Source of the DNA: Mycogone perniciosa
Lineage: Eukaryota > Ascomycota > Sordariomycetes > Hypocreales > Hypocreaceae
Assembly (NCBI GenBank): GCA_025331125.1
Contig: JAOALB010000239.1
Coordinates: forward strand, 1-54,672
Direction of reading: 5' to 3'
DNA: 54,672 bases
The notes under the pieces were generated by a model that saw only the letters and a list, made by a program, of their open reading frames with translations, did no database searches and was not told the DNA's origin. This document shows positions 35,952-47,825 of the stretch, piece after piece. A program made the position numbers and the translations under genes. Each line of letters opens with the position of its first letter. Position 1 is the first letter of the stretch.

Positions 35952-37555
35952 CTATAACTCCTCTTTGAAGAATTGCTCCTCACTCCCCTTGTCCTCCTTT
36001 CCTTGGCCACCCCCCTTCCCCTTGTCCGCATCACCGGCATTGTCGGCAGCTCCCTGCTGCTTGCTATTTTCCTTTCCCTTCTTCTTCGGTTTCCCCTTGC
36101 CATTCTTAGCATCCGCCCCATCGTGAATCCACCCTCGGAGCTCCCTAGCATCATCCCCAGGTATCTCCACAATCTCCAGCTGCCACCCCAAATCACCAGC
36201 GAGCTTCCGCATGCGTTCGCGCATCTCCTCAACGACTTCCGGCTTCAGATCTAGCTTCTCCAGTTCCTCCCTGCTCAGGGTCTCGATTTTGCCGCCGTCC
36301 TCTTTGCTTGCGGCTTGCACAATCACCTCAATGAGGCTCTCTTCTGGTGTTTGGGGGGGATTGATGTAGTTGCGAGGAGGTGCCAACTTCATGGGTGGTT
36401 GGCCTTCCTTGTCAGCGTTGGAGATGACTTTCCGTCCACCGACGACTACTCCGCCGACTGTAATTCCCTGGGACTCAAGCGGAACGTCCTCTTGCTGTTT
36501 CTGAGCCTGCTTGGTAGAGTCGGATCCGGGCTTGGGCTGGTCCAGAAGCGGAGGGGTTGGCTTCCCATCATCAGTAATAAGCTGGCATGTAATGGGATTC
36601 GCCTTGTTCTCCTCCGGCGGGAGGAAAGCGACGTCATCGCACAGCCGTGCCGTATTCACAACCATCACGTAGGCACAAATCGTCACCTCTTTAATCCAGC
36701 CGATTCGATCGCCTTGCATCCCAGGCACGCAGTGGTATTGCACCTCGATGGTCCGCTCCCGTCCCGTCAGGTCGCACACCGTCCCGCCCTCTAGCCTTTG
36801 CACCAGGTACCGCTGGTCGCCCTTGACCTGAAGCTCCGCTGGCACTCGCGATGCGTCGGAATCGGCAGATCGTGATTGTGTCTCAGAGCTCGCGGGGATG
36901 GCGGGGACTCGTCCCAGGACGTATGGGGTCGTCTTGGGATCGGGGCGGGGCGGTTGGCCATTTGGCGTAGAGGGAAGAGCGTGAAACTGTACGATTTCGC
37001 GGTTGTTGCAGAAGCTGTAGCTCCACCATCCTGACAGGAAATATAGACAGGTGTCCTCGAGCTCATTCAACAGGTCCCAGCCGCTGGCCGCTGCTCTGCT
37101 CTGCTCGCGTGCCTCCTCTGCCTTGGCCAATTCGTTCGCAGTCTGGTTCACTAGCTCGGGGGGTTGTATAACCGGTATGGAGCACAGGTATCGATGGGGC
37201 AACATGTTGATAACCTCGTAGGTTAGGGGTACACCGGACAGTGACCCGGCACGGGTCCCATCGTGGTTTTCGGTCGCATCGCCGATGGTTGGTTGCGAGA
37301 AGTCGGCCGAATAGGTAGGATGCGGATCATGGCTGTCTAGCAGAGCATGTGCATCCTTTTCAGATATAAAGTTGTCAGAAAATACAACTTCAAACTGCGT
37401 AGCTCAGTCAGATCAGCTGCTGCTAGATGGGGGCGGTTGGGTCCAGGCGTGAATACCTGTGGGAAAGCTAAGAGATCCTCATGAATGCTGAAGCTGCGGG
37501 AGCGGGCTCTGCACAATTGCAGAGTTGCGAGGAAGACGAGATGTTGACGGCGCAT
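35952..37555 (-). CDS. YOS9: Yos9/OS-9-like ER lectin of ERAD
   Basis: Two exons: 37555-37457 and 37394-35952. The 62-bp intron (37395-37456; GTATTC, ACTGAG region, CGCAG) joins SFSIHEDLLAFPQ to FEVVFSDNFISEKDAHALL, the usual start of fungal Yos9 after the signal peptide (MRRQHLVFLATLQLCRARS). The 513-residue product carries an MRH lectin domain at about 148-300: CLYFLSGWWSYSFCNN, then PYVLGR, YLVQRLEGGTVCDLTGRERT and EVQYHC, then WIKEVTICAYVMVV and RLC. The R, E and Y mannose-contact positions are present. Yos9 binds trimmed glycans on misfolded glycoproteins and passes them to the Hrd1 ligase (established). The acidic/basic C-terminus is Lys/Glu/Gly-rich and ends KEEL, an HDEL-like retention signal. 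Single intron, frame intact. Confidence 0.92.
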
Positions 37556-40500
37556 GATGCCGCTTTCTGGATTTTATTCGGCGCACATGGAGATGAACTA
37601 CGTTGCCTTGCTAGATCGTATGGACGTGCTTTGTAGGTCGTTGTGATGCGACCACAGTGTCATCGAGGGCATTTAAGCCGACCTTTTACCGATTATCCAT
37701 CTTAGTTGCTAGGCCATGATACAATCATCGATACTACTACAATTCATCACAACTTACACTACAGGGTAGATGCTACGTTCAGAACAGAGACTACAGGAAG
37801 TTGAAGCACAGCATACGAGTAGCATAGCAACAGCAGACAAAGCAATGTTCAAAGCTCCAACTGACGAGCTCCATTTGCCTCGGATGTTGTTGTCCACCTG
37901 CAAGGCAAGGGACTCGGCTTAGTGTCTGTTCAGAGGACCGGACCTACCTCCTATCGATAGCGGAGTGTGACGACATTCCCACAAACACCTCACACCAAGT
38001 GCCTCCTAGACATCGGAGTTGACCGAAAAGGGAGGCCATGATCACACACGAACTTCCAAAACCGACACAATACGGAGATACGAGACCACTGTAAACGTCC
38101 ATGTCTGTTAGACTCCTCGGAAAGGCGCGGCATGTTGCTGGTCACTTGACTCACGCGGGACCACGTTGGCATCGCCAGCTCCTCCCGAGACAGACGACCT
38201 ACCCCTGCATCGGCGAGGGTCGAAATGGATCAATCAATCGTCATCAATCATCCAAGCTTTCAGAGCATCTGTGGGTTTTCTCATTACGAATATGCCTCAG
38301 TCACCGCGAACCGCTCCGAGCGAAACAAACTGGGTAATCGGCAAATGGGACGAATGACGCCGCGAATTCCATTTATGGAAGCGTGAGCTGTAGGGTGGGC
38401 ATCGACAAATCGCCCGCATCAAATGGGGTGCTGATACGGTGCGCACCATGGTTGCATGTGCTGATAATCCAAGGGTAACCTGAATAATCAAGTCTTACTT
38501 CGTACTCCGTACGGTTATTAAGTTGCTATGATTAGCACAATACAGCCGTTTCTAGAACGGAGCTCGCCAACACGAACATGGCCTGTTGCTGATCGGCTGG
38601 TGCAAGGATGGCAGGTCATCTCCAATGTTCCAATATTGGCAAAGGCGAAACCCACAGCCAGCCTCCGTTGGCATCGAGCCTCTCAGAAGACGCCAACAAA
38701 CCGCCTGTGTGAGTCCTGCAACGGTACGTACATCCTCCGTGCATGGAGACGTCTCTATTGGGCCTTTGGGTCTGCCGATCAGGAACGACACCATCGCGGC
38801 CCCTTTTCGCTGTCGCTTCGATAGCCCTCACCGAATTGCGCTGGACAGTGTACGAGTACGAAGGGCATGTCGGATGTTGGCTCACCGCTACTATTACTGA
38901 TTGCATATTCACCAGTGCACAATGTGCGCGCAGTATGCGTATGCGTATGCGTATGTATGTACGAAGTAGTATGTATGCGTATGTAGGTATGTTTATGAAG
39001 TCGCACATTGGATGTTTAGGCCTCCGGCCTTCCCAATAAGCATTTGCGATGGGCATTCCCTTACAGCATGTACTCCGTATGGGCTGGCTGGCAATTGAAT
39101 TGGGTGGATTGCCAGGGGGTGTACAGCCAATGCCATTTTAGGCCGTCGACTCGCCTCACTCGTCGTCGTGGACCAAGGATCGCCAATCGTGTGTGCGGCC
39201 GTCATGCAAGCCATCAACGGGGGTGCCTCACTGCCTCTTTTATTACATGGCAGTCAAGCAGTATGTACTCGTAGTACTCCGTACTCCGTATGGTATGCCC
39301 TTTTCCACAAGGCTCCCTTCGGCCCTCACATGAGCAACGCAACCAAGAAAGTGAATGTCCACGTAATATTAGTACGGCGAATCAAAGAGCCTTGGCGTGT
39401 GTGGCTCGCCAACCTTGTCCAGTCCGGTTGCTGTCTGAGGAAATCCGCGCCCATGCCTGATTTGCCCACGCCACGCCATACCATGCCATGTTACCATACT
39501 CATATGTGTGTGTGTCTGTGTGTGTGTGTCTGCCATGCCAGCCCATTGCCACGACAGCCCCCAAAGATGGCGGTGCTCGGATTTCGGTGAGGTTCTCTAG
39601 TTAGAGCCTGTTGTGCACTCTTGGGGCCCGGCGACTCGCGGACCTGATTCACACTCAACTGCGGGTTTTACCTACCGTGCCTTATGTACGAAGTATTATG
39701 CACGGGTCTAAAAATGCAAACTCCCTTCGGGGCAGCACGGAGCCCTCCGGGGACCCACGCCGTGAGGAATGCCATGTGGTTGAAGAACACCCATCTGCCA
39801 TTATCCTAGCGGGCGTTGCGTTGTCCCCCCAAAAGACCAGCGGGCATGTTGCAGTAGGACTCAAGGACTGAAGGACTCAAAAGGACTTGCCGTCCAACCT
39901 AGGTTGGGAAACGCCACCCACGCCATTGTCTGTGTCGTACTAGTACGAAAATGCCAACGGAGCGAGACCCTTATCAACGAGTGATTCATCAGGTTGCTGA
40001 GTTTCTTGGGCATCATTAATGGACTAATGGCAACTCTGGAGTTTGGGAATAAAACGAGGGATGCCTTTTTTGTCCTCTCCCCGTTGTGCTACGCCGCAAT
40101 CATGAGTTTTCTAGCGTCGTTGCCTCCTTTTTCTCTCCCAAGGTTTCAGGACTGCTGCTGTGGTGGTGTGCGCGTGTGTGGTTGATGTCCAATGGCAGCT
40201 TTCGCCAACAGCGATACCGACCTGGACACCGAAGAGTCGCCAACGGAACGCCAGCTGATAGTGCGAGTACATAGATACCCAGAACGGGGTACGGACTCCT
40301 CCCTTATGGAGTGCAGGAGGAGCCGCATGGCCCATCGCGGCTCGATCGCCGTCTTCTGGAGGATCCGTACCGTACGGAGTACAATGTGCTGCGGGCTTCG
40401 TTGGCTTGGGCTGTCCGGGACCTGCTCCGTGTCCTCCGTGCGGCCACATGCTGTGAGCTGCATCGATACGGCGGGCCCCCTTCCACAGCGCGCGCAGCAG

Positions 40501-41887
40501 CATGTCCTACATGTATGTTACATGCAACCGACTGACTTTCGCACAGTAAAAGTGCAATGTGATATGTGAGTAATGCCGAAGGAAGCGTGAAAGCATGCGG
40601 TAAGGAAGTCAGCGAATGCAGTTCATGTTCGTGTCCAGCTCATTCATGTACTCGCACGTATGTACACATGTTCTGCAAAGAAGCAATTCGCACAGTAACG
40701 ACTCGCAACTCACTCAACCCTGGAACCCTCAGAAGTCGGGCGTCGATACATCGACAGGGGTTGCCCTATGTCCTATGCTATGTACCGTACCTTGCTTCAC
40801 GCACGCAGGAAAGACGGGTTTTGGGCGCTCTGGGGTGCGGGAGCACGACAGATAATACGCACTGTACATACGAAGTGCGCAGACGTCGACGCGCTGTCTT
40901 CGTACCGGTACTTTGGCCAGACGGCGTTCAAGGTTCACCACTTCGACACCGCTTTGCAAGCGACATCTCAAACTTCGACTTTACAACGCATTACGAGGCA
41001 TCTCTGCACAGTACCTGATTCACCAGCGAGGAATCATCAGCATTGGCTCGCTCACTCGCCCTTGCTGGCAATCCAAGACCCGGATCCGAATCCCACGGGT
41101 CGAACAGCCAGCCTGGATATCCACTCCCCATTCGCCCTCACACCCGCACCCCCACCGAGCACCCAAGCATCCAAGCACACCAAGCAGCGCCCACACCTCT
41201 GAGTCTTTGACTGCCATTAGCTATCTATCTATTAGCTGGGCATACGGAGCAGATAGATGCTGCTGGGACACGCCCACTATGTCCTTGTCTTGGCACCAGC
41301 CCAACCCATGGCACGAGACACGCCGCATGGGTTGTCTCATCCGCATCGCATCGCATCTGGGACGTGGAGCATAGGCGCACACAAGGAGCATCGCCTTTGC
41401 GACCGATTCATTCCACGTCTCTCATGGACTTGCACTTGTCCATCGTCGCACACATTCCCGATCCCCAGCCAGCAGCAGTGGCTGGCCTGGGCAAGAAAAG
41501 AAGCCTGACATACATTCATAGCCTGCATACACACACCACACGCATCCCCTCCCACACCTTCATAGGTACTCCGTACATACATAATCATACAGCTATACCC
41601 TCCGTCACTCACCTCCAGATCTACTTCTACTTCTATTTCTTCTTCCCTCTTCTTCCCCTTCTTCCTCCTCTTCTTTTTTTGCCATCTTCCGCCCCTCACT
41701 TCACTGATTTTCATATCTTCTTGATCCTTTCCCACTCCTGCAGCATTTGTTGGCTGCTAAGAGTGAACTCTACCTACCTACCTACCTATATATATAAATA
41801 CGACACAACTCCCCCCTCCATCCATCCATCACTACTCTCCTCTCCACGATCCTTACCAATATTCCTTTTGAACCTTGCCTGTTGTCG
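37556..41887. other. Long intergenic region before the zinc-finger gene
   Basis: About 4.3 kb with no firmly supported gene. On the minus strand at about 37740-38040, an ATG frame (MASLFGQLRCLGGTWCEVFV) and a later hydrophobic stretch (SSSVGALNIALSAVAMLLVC) can be joined only by a doubtful intron, so I do not call them a gene. It contains TACTCCGTAC words (38505, 39070, 39275, 40375, 41570), a GTATGC/GTATGT tract (38935-38990), a (TG)n run (39505-39535) and a pyrimidine-rich tract (41620-41690). The 3' part is probably the promoter and leader of the gene at 41982. Confidence 0.45.
41788..41800 (+). promoter_or_regulatory. TATA-like element before the zinc-finger gene
   Basis: TATATATAAATA follows four CTAC repeats (CTACCTACCTACCTA) and lies about 185 bp upstream of the chosen start codon. 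It fits a core promoter for this gene; strength is not inferable. Confidence 0.45.
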
Positions 41888-42061
41888 ATGACAGCTAGCC
41901 ATCAGGCATCATCTGCCTCCATAGACACCCACCCCCACCATCTCTCTGTCCTGAACAGGACCGACGGCGGCTTGCTCCAGCATGAGCCAGCTCCAGAACA
42001 ACACGATCGAGCAGCTTCAACGTCGGCTGCAATCAGAACAGGCACTCAGAGCCCGGGCTGA
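41888..42061 (+). promoter_or_regulatory. Upstream ORF overlapping the zinc-finger start
   Basis: An ATG at 41888 opens 57 codons out of frame with the main start at 41982 and ends at TGA 42059-42061, inside the main coding region. If it lies in the mRNA leader, it would tend to lower translation from the main ATG. A leader intron with acceptor CTGAACAG near 41958 could remove it; I cannot decide. Confidence 0.45.
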
Positions 42062-43939
42062 GACAGAGCTTCTTCTTCTCAAATCTAACCCCGCGCAGCA
42101 CGACGCTGCACTCCATGGTGGTATTGCCCTCCAGAGAAGGAGATCCAATGTCAGCCACGGTCTGGCGGCCTCTTCTACTATGATGGTCACTGTAAGTTTA
42201 CACACTGTTGCCGCCCATCATTCTAGCACTGAGCTGTCACAGCTGCCGTACGTCACTAACACCATCACCACCAGGGTTCACAACGAAGGGCCTTTTCCCA
42301 GCAGGCACCATCAGCCCAGACAATGCGTCACACCGTGTCAAACCGCTCGGAGCCCAGCATGCCTTCTTTCCCAACTCAGCCTATGAGCCTATCACTCGAC
42401 AGGCTGCATGCCTCCCAAGACAACCCTGCCAGTCGTCGTCTGCCCAGCGTCTTAGAGAACTGCGGTATTCCCGATGTTGGCATCAGCCCCAGAGACTACA
42501 TTGCCGCCACCACCTGGAGCCATGAACAATCCTATCTGTCATCGACTGGGACAAACCTGTCTACTCAGGACTTTTGCAACAGTCATGCCCCATCAGCACC
42601 TCCCTCAATGATCTCGGCGTCATCGGCTGCTGAAGCTCCACTCCCCATGACACGCGAGAACAGCTCCTTTGGCTCCTCTTCAGTCAACATGACAAGGCTT
42701 GCCTCAGTTAGGTCGCAAGCCGACATGTTCTCTGCTCAGGACACACTGATGCCTTCAAACATGGATAACACAATGTATCCCGACTGGAAGAATATGGATT
42801 CCAGCGCCAATCTCCTCTTTATTGGCAGCAACCTTTCGCATTCGGCACCTCAAACATACACAGCGCCCGCCAATCCCAACCCCTACCTCCTACCCACCTC
42901 AGCTGCCATGGAGCGAAGCGACTCGAGCGCTAGTGCTAGGAGCACCAAATCGACTGCTTCCCAGCTAGAACGTCGTGCTAAAGAAGCTCGCGAGCGAATC
43001 CTACAAGCTAGTCGAGCTCGGATTGCCCCCAAACCCCAGCAAGACTCTTTAATCGAGTTGACGGCCGTTGCACCAGCCAAGGAGGCCAAAGTGGCGCTGA
43101 ACAAGACCAAATACCAGCGGCCCAAGCATCCAAAGGTTCATTGCACCCAGTGCCAAGACTATCCCGAAGGCTTTCGAGGTGATCATGAGCTTCGCCGACA
43201 TGTCAACGCCAAGCATGAGGGTATTGTCAAGAAGTTCATTTGCCGCGACCCTGCTTCGGCTGGCATTCGCTCCAATCTCAAGCTTCTCTACCCCCTTGAA
43301 AAATGCAAGGCCTGCGTAACTCAAAAGCCGTACGGTGCGTACTACAATGCGGCGGCACACCTTCGTCGCACGCACTTTAGGCCAAAGCCCCACCGGGGAA
43401 AAAACAAGCTCCCCATGGATGAGAAGCGAGGTGGTAAGGGCGGTGGTGACTGGCCACCCATGTCTGAACTCAAGGCATGGTTCGAGGAAGTGCGTGTCCA
43501 TGTTGATCGCTCCGGTGCTCTCGACACGGAGACTGAGAATGCAGACGATGATGTCGAAGGCATGGACACCGATAACATTGATCTTGATCCCATCACCAAT
43601 GGGCTGTTCTCCAGCGTGTCCCCATTCAGCTTTGGAGACGGCAACATGTCTATTGGACAGGATTTCTCTCCCGCATCCATGTTCCCTGGTTCTGATGGCA
43701 CTGGGATTTCGCCTCTTTCCTCCGGCTCTGCATCTTTCGACTACATGGCTAACTTCAGCCCAAACACCACTGGTTTCAATATGATATCTCAGTCTAACTA
43801 CGGCTCTTTCAGTGCATCATCCGCATCGGCGAATTCTTCGACGCCGCCTGCTTCCCAAAGCATGAGCCAACTCACCATCTCTGATGGGTGGGAGATGCGA
43901 GATACCGGTAGCCCCAACATTAACCTTGGGGGCCTTTGA
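41982..43939 (+). CDS. C2H2-type zinc-finger regulator, DUF7896-like
   Basis: Two exons: 41982-42191 and 42275-43939. The 83-bp intron (42192-42274; GTAAGT, CACTAAC, ACCAG) keeps the frame (SSTMMVT to GSQRRAFSQQ). The 624-residue product starts with a short coiled coil (EQLQRRLQSEQALRARAETE), then a Ser/Pro-rich region. At about 355-440 lies the zinc domain: HCTQCQDYPEGFRGDHELRR, H-x-x-x-x-H in RRHVNAKHE, FICRD, then KCKACVTQKPYGAYYNAAAH and LRRTHF. This order is typical of fungal DUF7896-type DNA-binding proteins. A conserved-looking segment GGDWPPMSELKAWFEEV and an acidic, Ser/Asn-rich probable activation region follow. A nuclear transcription factor role is inferred from the fingers; targets are unknown. 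The long upstream region and the overlapping upstream ORF suggest layered control. Confidence 0.88.
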
Positions 43940-45299
43940 AGGTGTTCCTTCTCGACTATATACATACACCTTGCCATTTTATAATAATCACTTATTGCAA
44001 AAAAGAAGAAGAAAAAAACTTGGAATTTCAGGGGAAAAAAGACAAAAAAATTAAATAAAGACAAAGTGGAGGAAATTGCGACGACAGAAATAAACATAAT
44101 ACAGAGCCATACAGATCAGTGGCCGCCTCACATGGCTATGATGTTGAAGGCAGGATTGGGTCTCACCACGCTTGGACATACCACGTCCGGCTGCTGTTCA
44201 CCAATCCCATCCACCGGCGTTTTGGGGTCTTGCTCCTCATTTTCTTACATTTCTCTTCTTGCGTATACCTTTGCTCTTCTTCTTATTGTTCTTTGCTGTA
44301 TCAATCTATCAGACGATGTTGGGGATACGTTTGGTCTGCCCGGTCACCATTTACCGGCAACCCCTAGCACACGACGCATCACCGGAACACGGTGGCCATT
44401 TCACGTTTTTTTTGTTCATCACCCGAAGGAAGTGCTTCATCATCGGGAAGACTGTGTACAAGGAAAGAAAGGATTGGTGCTGCACACGAGCGAGCGTAAT
44501 GTTCATGTACATGATGTTATGGGGCTTGGACATGGGACCTAGAGCGGCGTTTGATGTGCGGTGTATGCACATTGATGATGGTTTATGAGTAATGATATTG
44601 GACTGTAAAGATAGGATGAGACATGGTGTTTTCTCGGGTATTGGGTATATGGGACATGGCGGTTCGGATAGATGTTAGAACAAGACTGTGGGATATGATG
44701 TGTATGCTATGATTTATAGTATTAACGCAGATACTCCGTACAAGCCAGATTATTATTTTGATGGCTTTTCAACTGACCGCTCAATCGTCCCCATTAGGTT
44801 GTGGGTAGTACTCCGTAAGAGTGGATAGAAAGAATCCGATAGTGCAGCCATGTCAAACTAGCCATGTGCCTCGTTTGACCAAAACTCTGAAAAGTGGATG
44901 CAGCTACCGTTCGATAACTGCTTGGTGCTTTTTGCAAATTGGACCTGATAACAAAGACAACTGCTATGTGATTGCTACCGTAATATCAGCGTGATAGGGG
45001 CAGTTTTGACGGATGAGGCTCTGGGAGGGTGCAGTCATGGAAGTGTGGTTGGTTGTTCCACTTGGAATATAGACCTCTTTTTTGCATTTTTATCATTTGA
45101 TCCTTTTTTATATTTTTTTTTCAACGAACACATTCAATCCTCCTTTGTGAATGAAACACTCAGTCATAGACGCTGTGTAGATACTATCCAATGTAATCAA
45201 TGGTGGGTGGATACTACGAATATGTGACAGACGGTCTGGTCCTGTGAGTGTTGAGAGCGCTACATATCTGCCCGCGTCCTTCTAAATCTCACTACGAGT
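43940..45299. other. Intergenic region after the zinc-finger gene
   Basis: Open frames at 44066-44588 are AT/T-rich and overlap in several phases, and I read them as 3' untranslated or intergenic sequence. TACTCCGTAC words lie near 44735 and 44808. No gene supported. Confidence 0.45.
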
Positions 45300-46190
45300 A
45301 TGAATTGCCATACGTCCATTGAAAACATGCACCGTTTATTAAGACGCGACATTCTCTCCCACTATTTCAGCCTCTGGAATGAATTCCTGCAAAGTCTCCA
45401 ACCACCATCACCATCAGGGAAACATCCGCAAAATGGACACTTCCCTGTTGTCTATCTCCTTGTGGCCATTTTTGTCAATCACATCCATCGCGTTCTGGCG
45501 CCATGGATGACACAATTTTTATGGTACCACGCTATGGAGGACATGAAATTTGCGCGGTCATCGCCGCATTACTATCTCCAGGCGGCAATGGAGTATGATT
45601 TCTGGGATGTTGTGAAATGGATGTGCTGGTCTCAGGCGATACGTTTTGTTCAAGGGTTGATGCGGAGGAGAGTTCTACAGGGAGCGGCATCTGATATGAA
45701 GACGAACAAAAAGGAGCAGAAGAAATGTCAGGGGGTGATGGTTATGGATGATGTGTGTCGCGTGGTCTATCTTGCTCTTCTTCTGGCAGAGATGGAGAGA
45801 GCATATGTCTCGACATGCTGGGTTGGCGCACAGATATACGCTTACACTCGGCTTCTCGCCCTTGGCAACGACTCTGAGAAGGTATTCCTCAAGACCTTGC
45901 TTTTGGAGCGGTGGCCTTGGGCTGTTCTGCAATGGGGGTTCGTTCTGCGGTGGTTCTGGAGAGGGTTTGTGCCTGAAGCTGTGGCGGTGATGAGCAGCAG
46001 GCCTGCCGGGTTGGGGGCTGTGGTGAGATTGGTGTTGCATGGAGTGGTATGGAGGGGAACGGTGTATTTGGTTAGGTATTCGAATATGTATTTCTTGGTA
46101 TTGCAGATGAGTGATATGGTGGTTACGTTTGGGTGGATGGGGGTGGTGGCTTTATGGTACATAGCAAGGGCAGGATATATAATTGTATAA
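45300..46190 (+). CDS. Hypothetical membrane protein, unrecognised
   Basis: A single open frame of 296 residues from an ATG at 45300 that has A at -3. It has hydrophobic segments at about 50-75 (FPVVYLLVAIFVNHIHRVLA), 155-180 (VVYLALLLAEMERAYVSTCW) and 205-295 (several, ending in VVALWYIARAGYIIV), with basic loops such as MRRRVLQGAASDMKTNKKEQ between. It is rich in Trp and aromatic residues. I recognise no family. It could be a lineage-specific multi-pass membrane protein, or part of a larger gene with missed introns; the overlapping minus frames in the same place are less protein-like. Neighbours (zinc-finger gene and Psf3) give no functional clue. Confidence 0.55.
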   Translation: MNCHTSIENMHRLLRRDILSHYFSLWNEFLQSLQPPSPSGKHPQNGHFPVVYLLVAIFVNHIHRVLAPWMTQFLWYHAMEDMKFARSSPHYYLQAAMEYDFWDVVKWMCWSQAIRFVQGLMRRRVLQGAASDMKTNKKEQKKCQGVMVMDDVCRVVYLALLLAEMERAYVSTCWVGAQIYAYTRLLALGNDSEKVFLKTLLLERWPWAVLQWGFVLRWFWRGFVPEAVAVMSSRPAGLGAVVRLVLHGVVWRGTVYLVRYSNMYFLVLQMSDMVVTFGWMGVVALWYIARAGYIIV

Positions 46191-46313
46191 GCAGCATCTT
46201 TTCTTTTGGAGTAGATACTCTCCATCCAGTCTGGAGAGCCGTATCAATGCTTGGCCGTCTTTCATAAATGCAGTCTATATCGTTGGGTATCATTCACTCC
46301 TCCCTCGCAACCA

Positions 46314-46916
46314 TCACGACCTCTTCACATTATCCGTCCACTCCTTCGCCCCCTTGACACCCTCATGCCCCCGCCGAAACAACTGCCTCTCCCACTCATC
46401 CAACCCCCTCAGAAACTCCTCCCCCTGCCCTCCCAACCCAACCTCCTCCGCCTTCCGCGCATGCAACCCCACATCCGCCGCCCTCACCACAAACGTCCTC
46501 CGCAGCACGGCGCCCACCTCCCTCTCGTCAAACAGATCCAGCATGCGCACGCCCACGCCGTAGAAATGCGCGCTCTGGTCCCGCAGGGCGACGGCGCGCG
46601 GGTCGGCCTTGAGCGCGGCGAGGACTTGCTCCGAGAGACACGGCGGGGGGTTGAGCGTCAGCGGGGCTTTGGTGTCTTCGCCGGAGGACGCGAGGGCGAG
46701 CATTTCGGCGAGCCAGAGGGGGAGGAGGAGCTGGGTGCCTGGTTTGAGGCCGGTGGCGGAGTTGTCGAGGTGGCCGAGGTAAGGGACGTCGAGCTCGAAT
46801 TGGCAGGGGACTTTCTGGGAGCTTGTTAGAGTGGGCTAAGGAGGGGGGAGAGATAGAGGGAGATGAGTAGTTACCTCCCCATCTGTGAGGATGGCATCAA
46901 CGTCGTAGTAGGACAT
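46314..46916 (-). CDS. PSF3: GINS complex subunit Psf3
   Basis: Two exons: 46916-46875 and 46814-46314. The 60-bp intron (46815-46874; GTAACT, CTCTAACA, CCCAG) joins MSYYDVDAILTDGE to KVPCQFELDVPYLGHLDN, the conserved N-terminus of Psf3. The product has 180 residues, the usual length. The middle and C-terminus (LLLPLWLAEMLALA, LRDQSAHFYGVGVRMLDLFD) match the helical GINS fold. Psf3 joins Sld5, Psf1 and Psf2 in the GINS complex that activates the Mcm2-7 helicase at replication forks (established). The coding sequence is very GC-rich and C-biased. It is transcribed divergently from the Mn-SOD gene with about 0.9 kb between start codons. No damage seen. Confidence 0.92.
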
Positions 46917-47825
46917 GGTGGAACTTCATTGTGGGTTTATGGCCACGGAGAGGTGACTGATGATGGCTCTGGGAGGAGAGATGGGAGTACTCGTAGAGGT
47001 GGTTTAGTGGGGTGTGATTTGAGTGAGCGTGTTGAGGCGCGCGTTTGTTGGAGATGCATTGCTGACTAACAGGGTCGACTCAGCACTCTCTCTCACAAGA
47101 TGCCCTCCAGCTCTTTAATTCTGACTAGTATTCTCAATTAGGACCGACCGAGTACTTCGGATAACCGACTCTGTAAGATACTACGATACTACTCGAACCG
47201 TGCCGAAGCTCCGGGCATGAGCAACAAGTCCGATCGGAACTCCGTACTCGGTATTGATGGTCCAGAGGCCACTCTTAGCCATGGTAATATCCTGAATCCA
47301 CTGCAACATAGTTACCGCACTCCCCGCCTGGTAAACAGTCTGTAAACATGGATTAATTGAAAATACAAACACCATAGAAACATGCAATCAAATGTAATAA
47401 ATATACACACAAACAACCACTTTCAGACTTCAATCCACTTCGTACTACGAAGTACTACTCCGTACTAGTATTCAATTCAACTGTCAAGCCACACTCACCC
47501 GCCACACGCCTCACAAATACCTCTCCCGCTATTGGTGCCCACCAAAATGACGAAACGATGCGCTCAGCACGCTAACCCGCTAAAGCTCGGCAATCCGAGA
47601 GCTCTGTCTCTCCAGATAATCTCTCTTTGACTTGACATCATCCACCACAACTCATCGCCTCATATCCCAACCCACAGTCCAATTGGTAAGCATTACATAC
47701 ACCCTTGTATCCTCTCCCAGCTGCTTTAACACTCAATTGAGTGAACTCGACTCTAACTCGACTATCCAGTAACAAACAGTTCAAGCTCACACTCTTCTTA
47801 CAGCTGCGGCGACAAAACCACCAAA
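46917..47825. other. Divergent promoter region of Psf3 and Mn-SOD, with an exon-like minus frame
   Basis: Contains TACTCCGTAC words near 47236 and 47450. A minus-strand frame at 47181 to about 47345 (QAGSAVTMLQWIQDITMAKS, then GLWTINTEYGVPIGLVAHAR and a stop at 47181) is preceded by TGTTTACAG and looks like a last exon, but no upstream exon joins in frame. It could be an old gene remnant; I do not call it a gene. Confidence 0.4.

Noticed and set aside
37740..38120. Small two-exon gene on the minus strand with a hydrophobic end.
   Set aside because: The only plausible intron joins the frames out of phase and its branch site is weak; no family is recognised.
44066..44588. Open frames of up to 158 codons after the zinc-finger gene.
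   Set aside because: They overlap in several phases, lack motifs and lie in probable 3' untranslated sequence.
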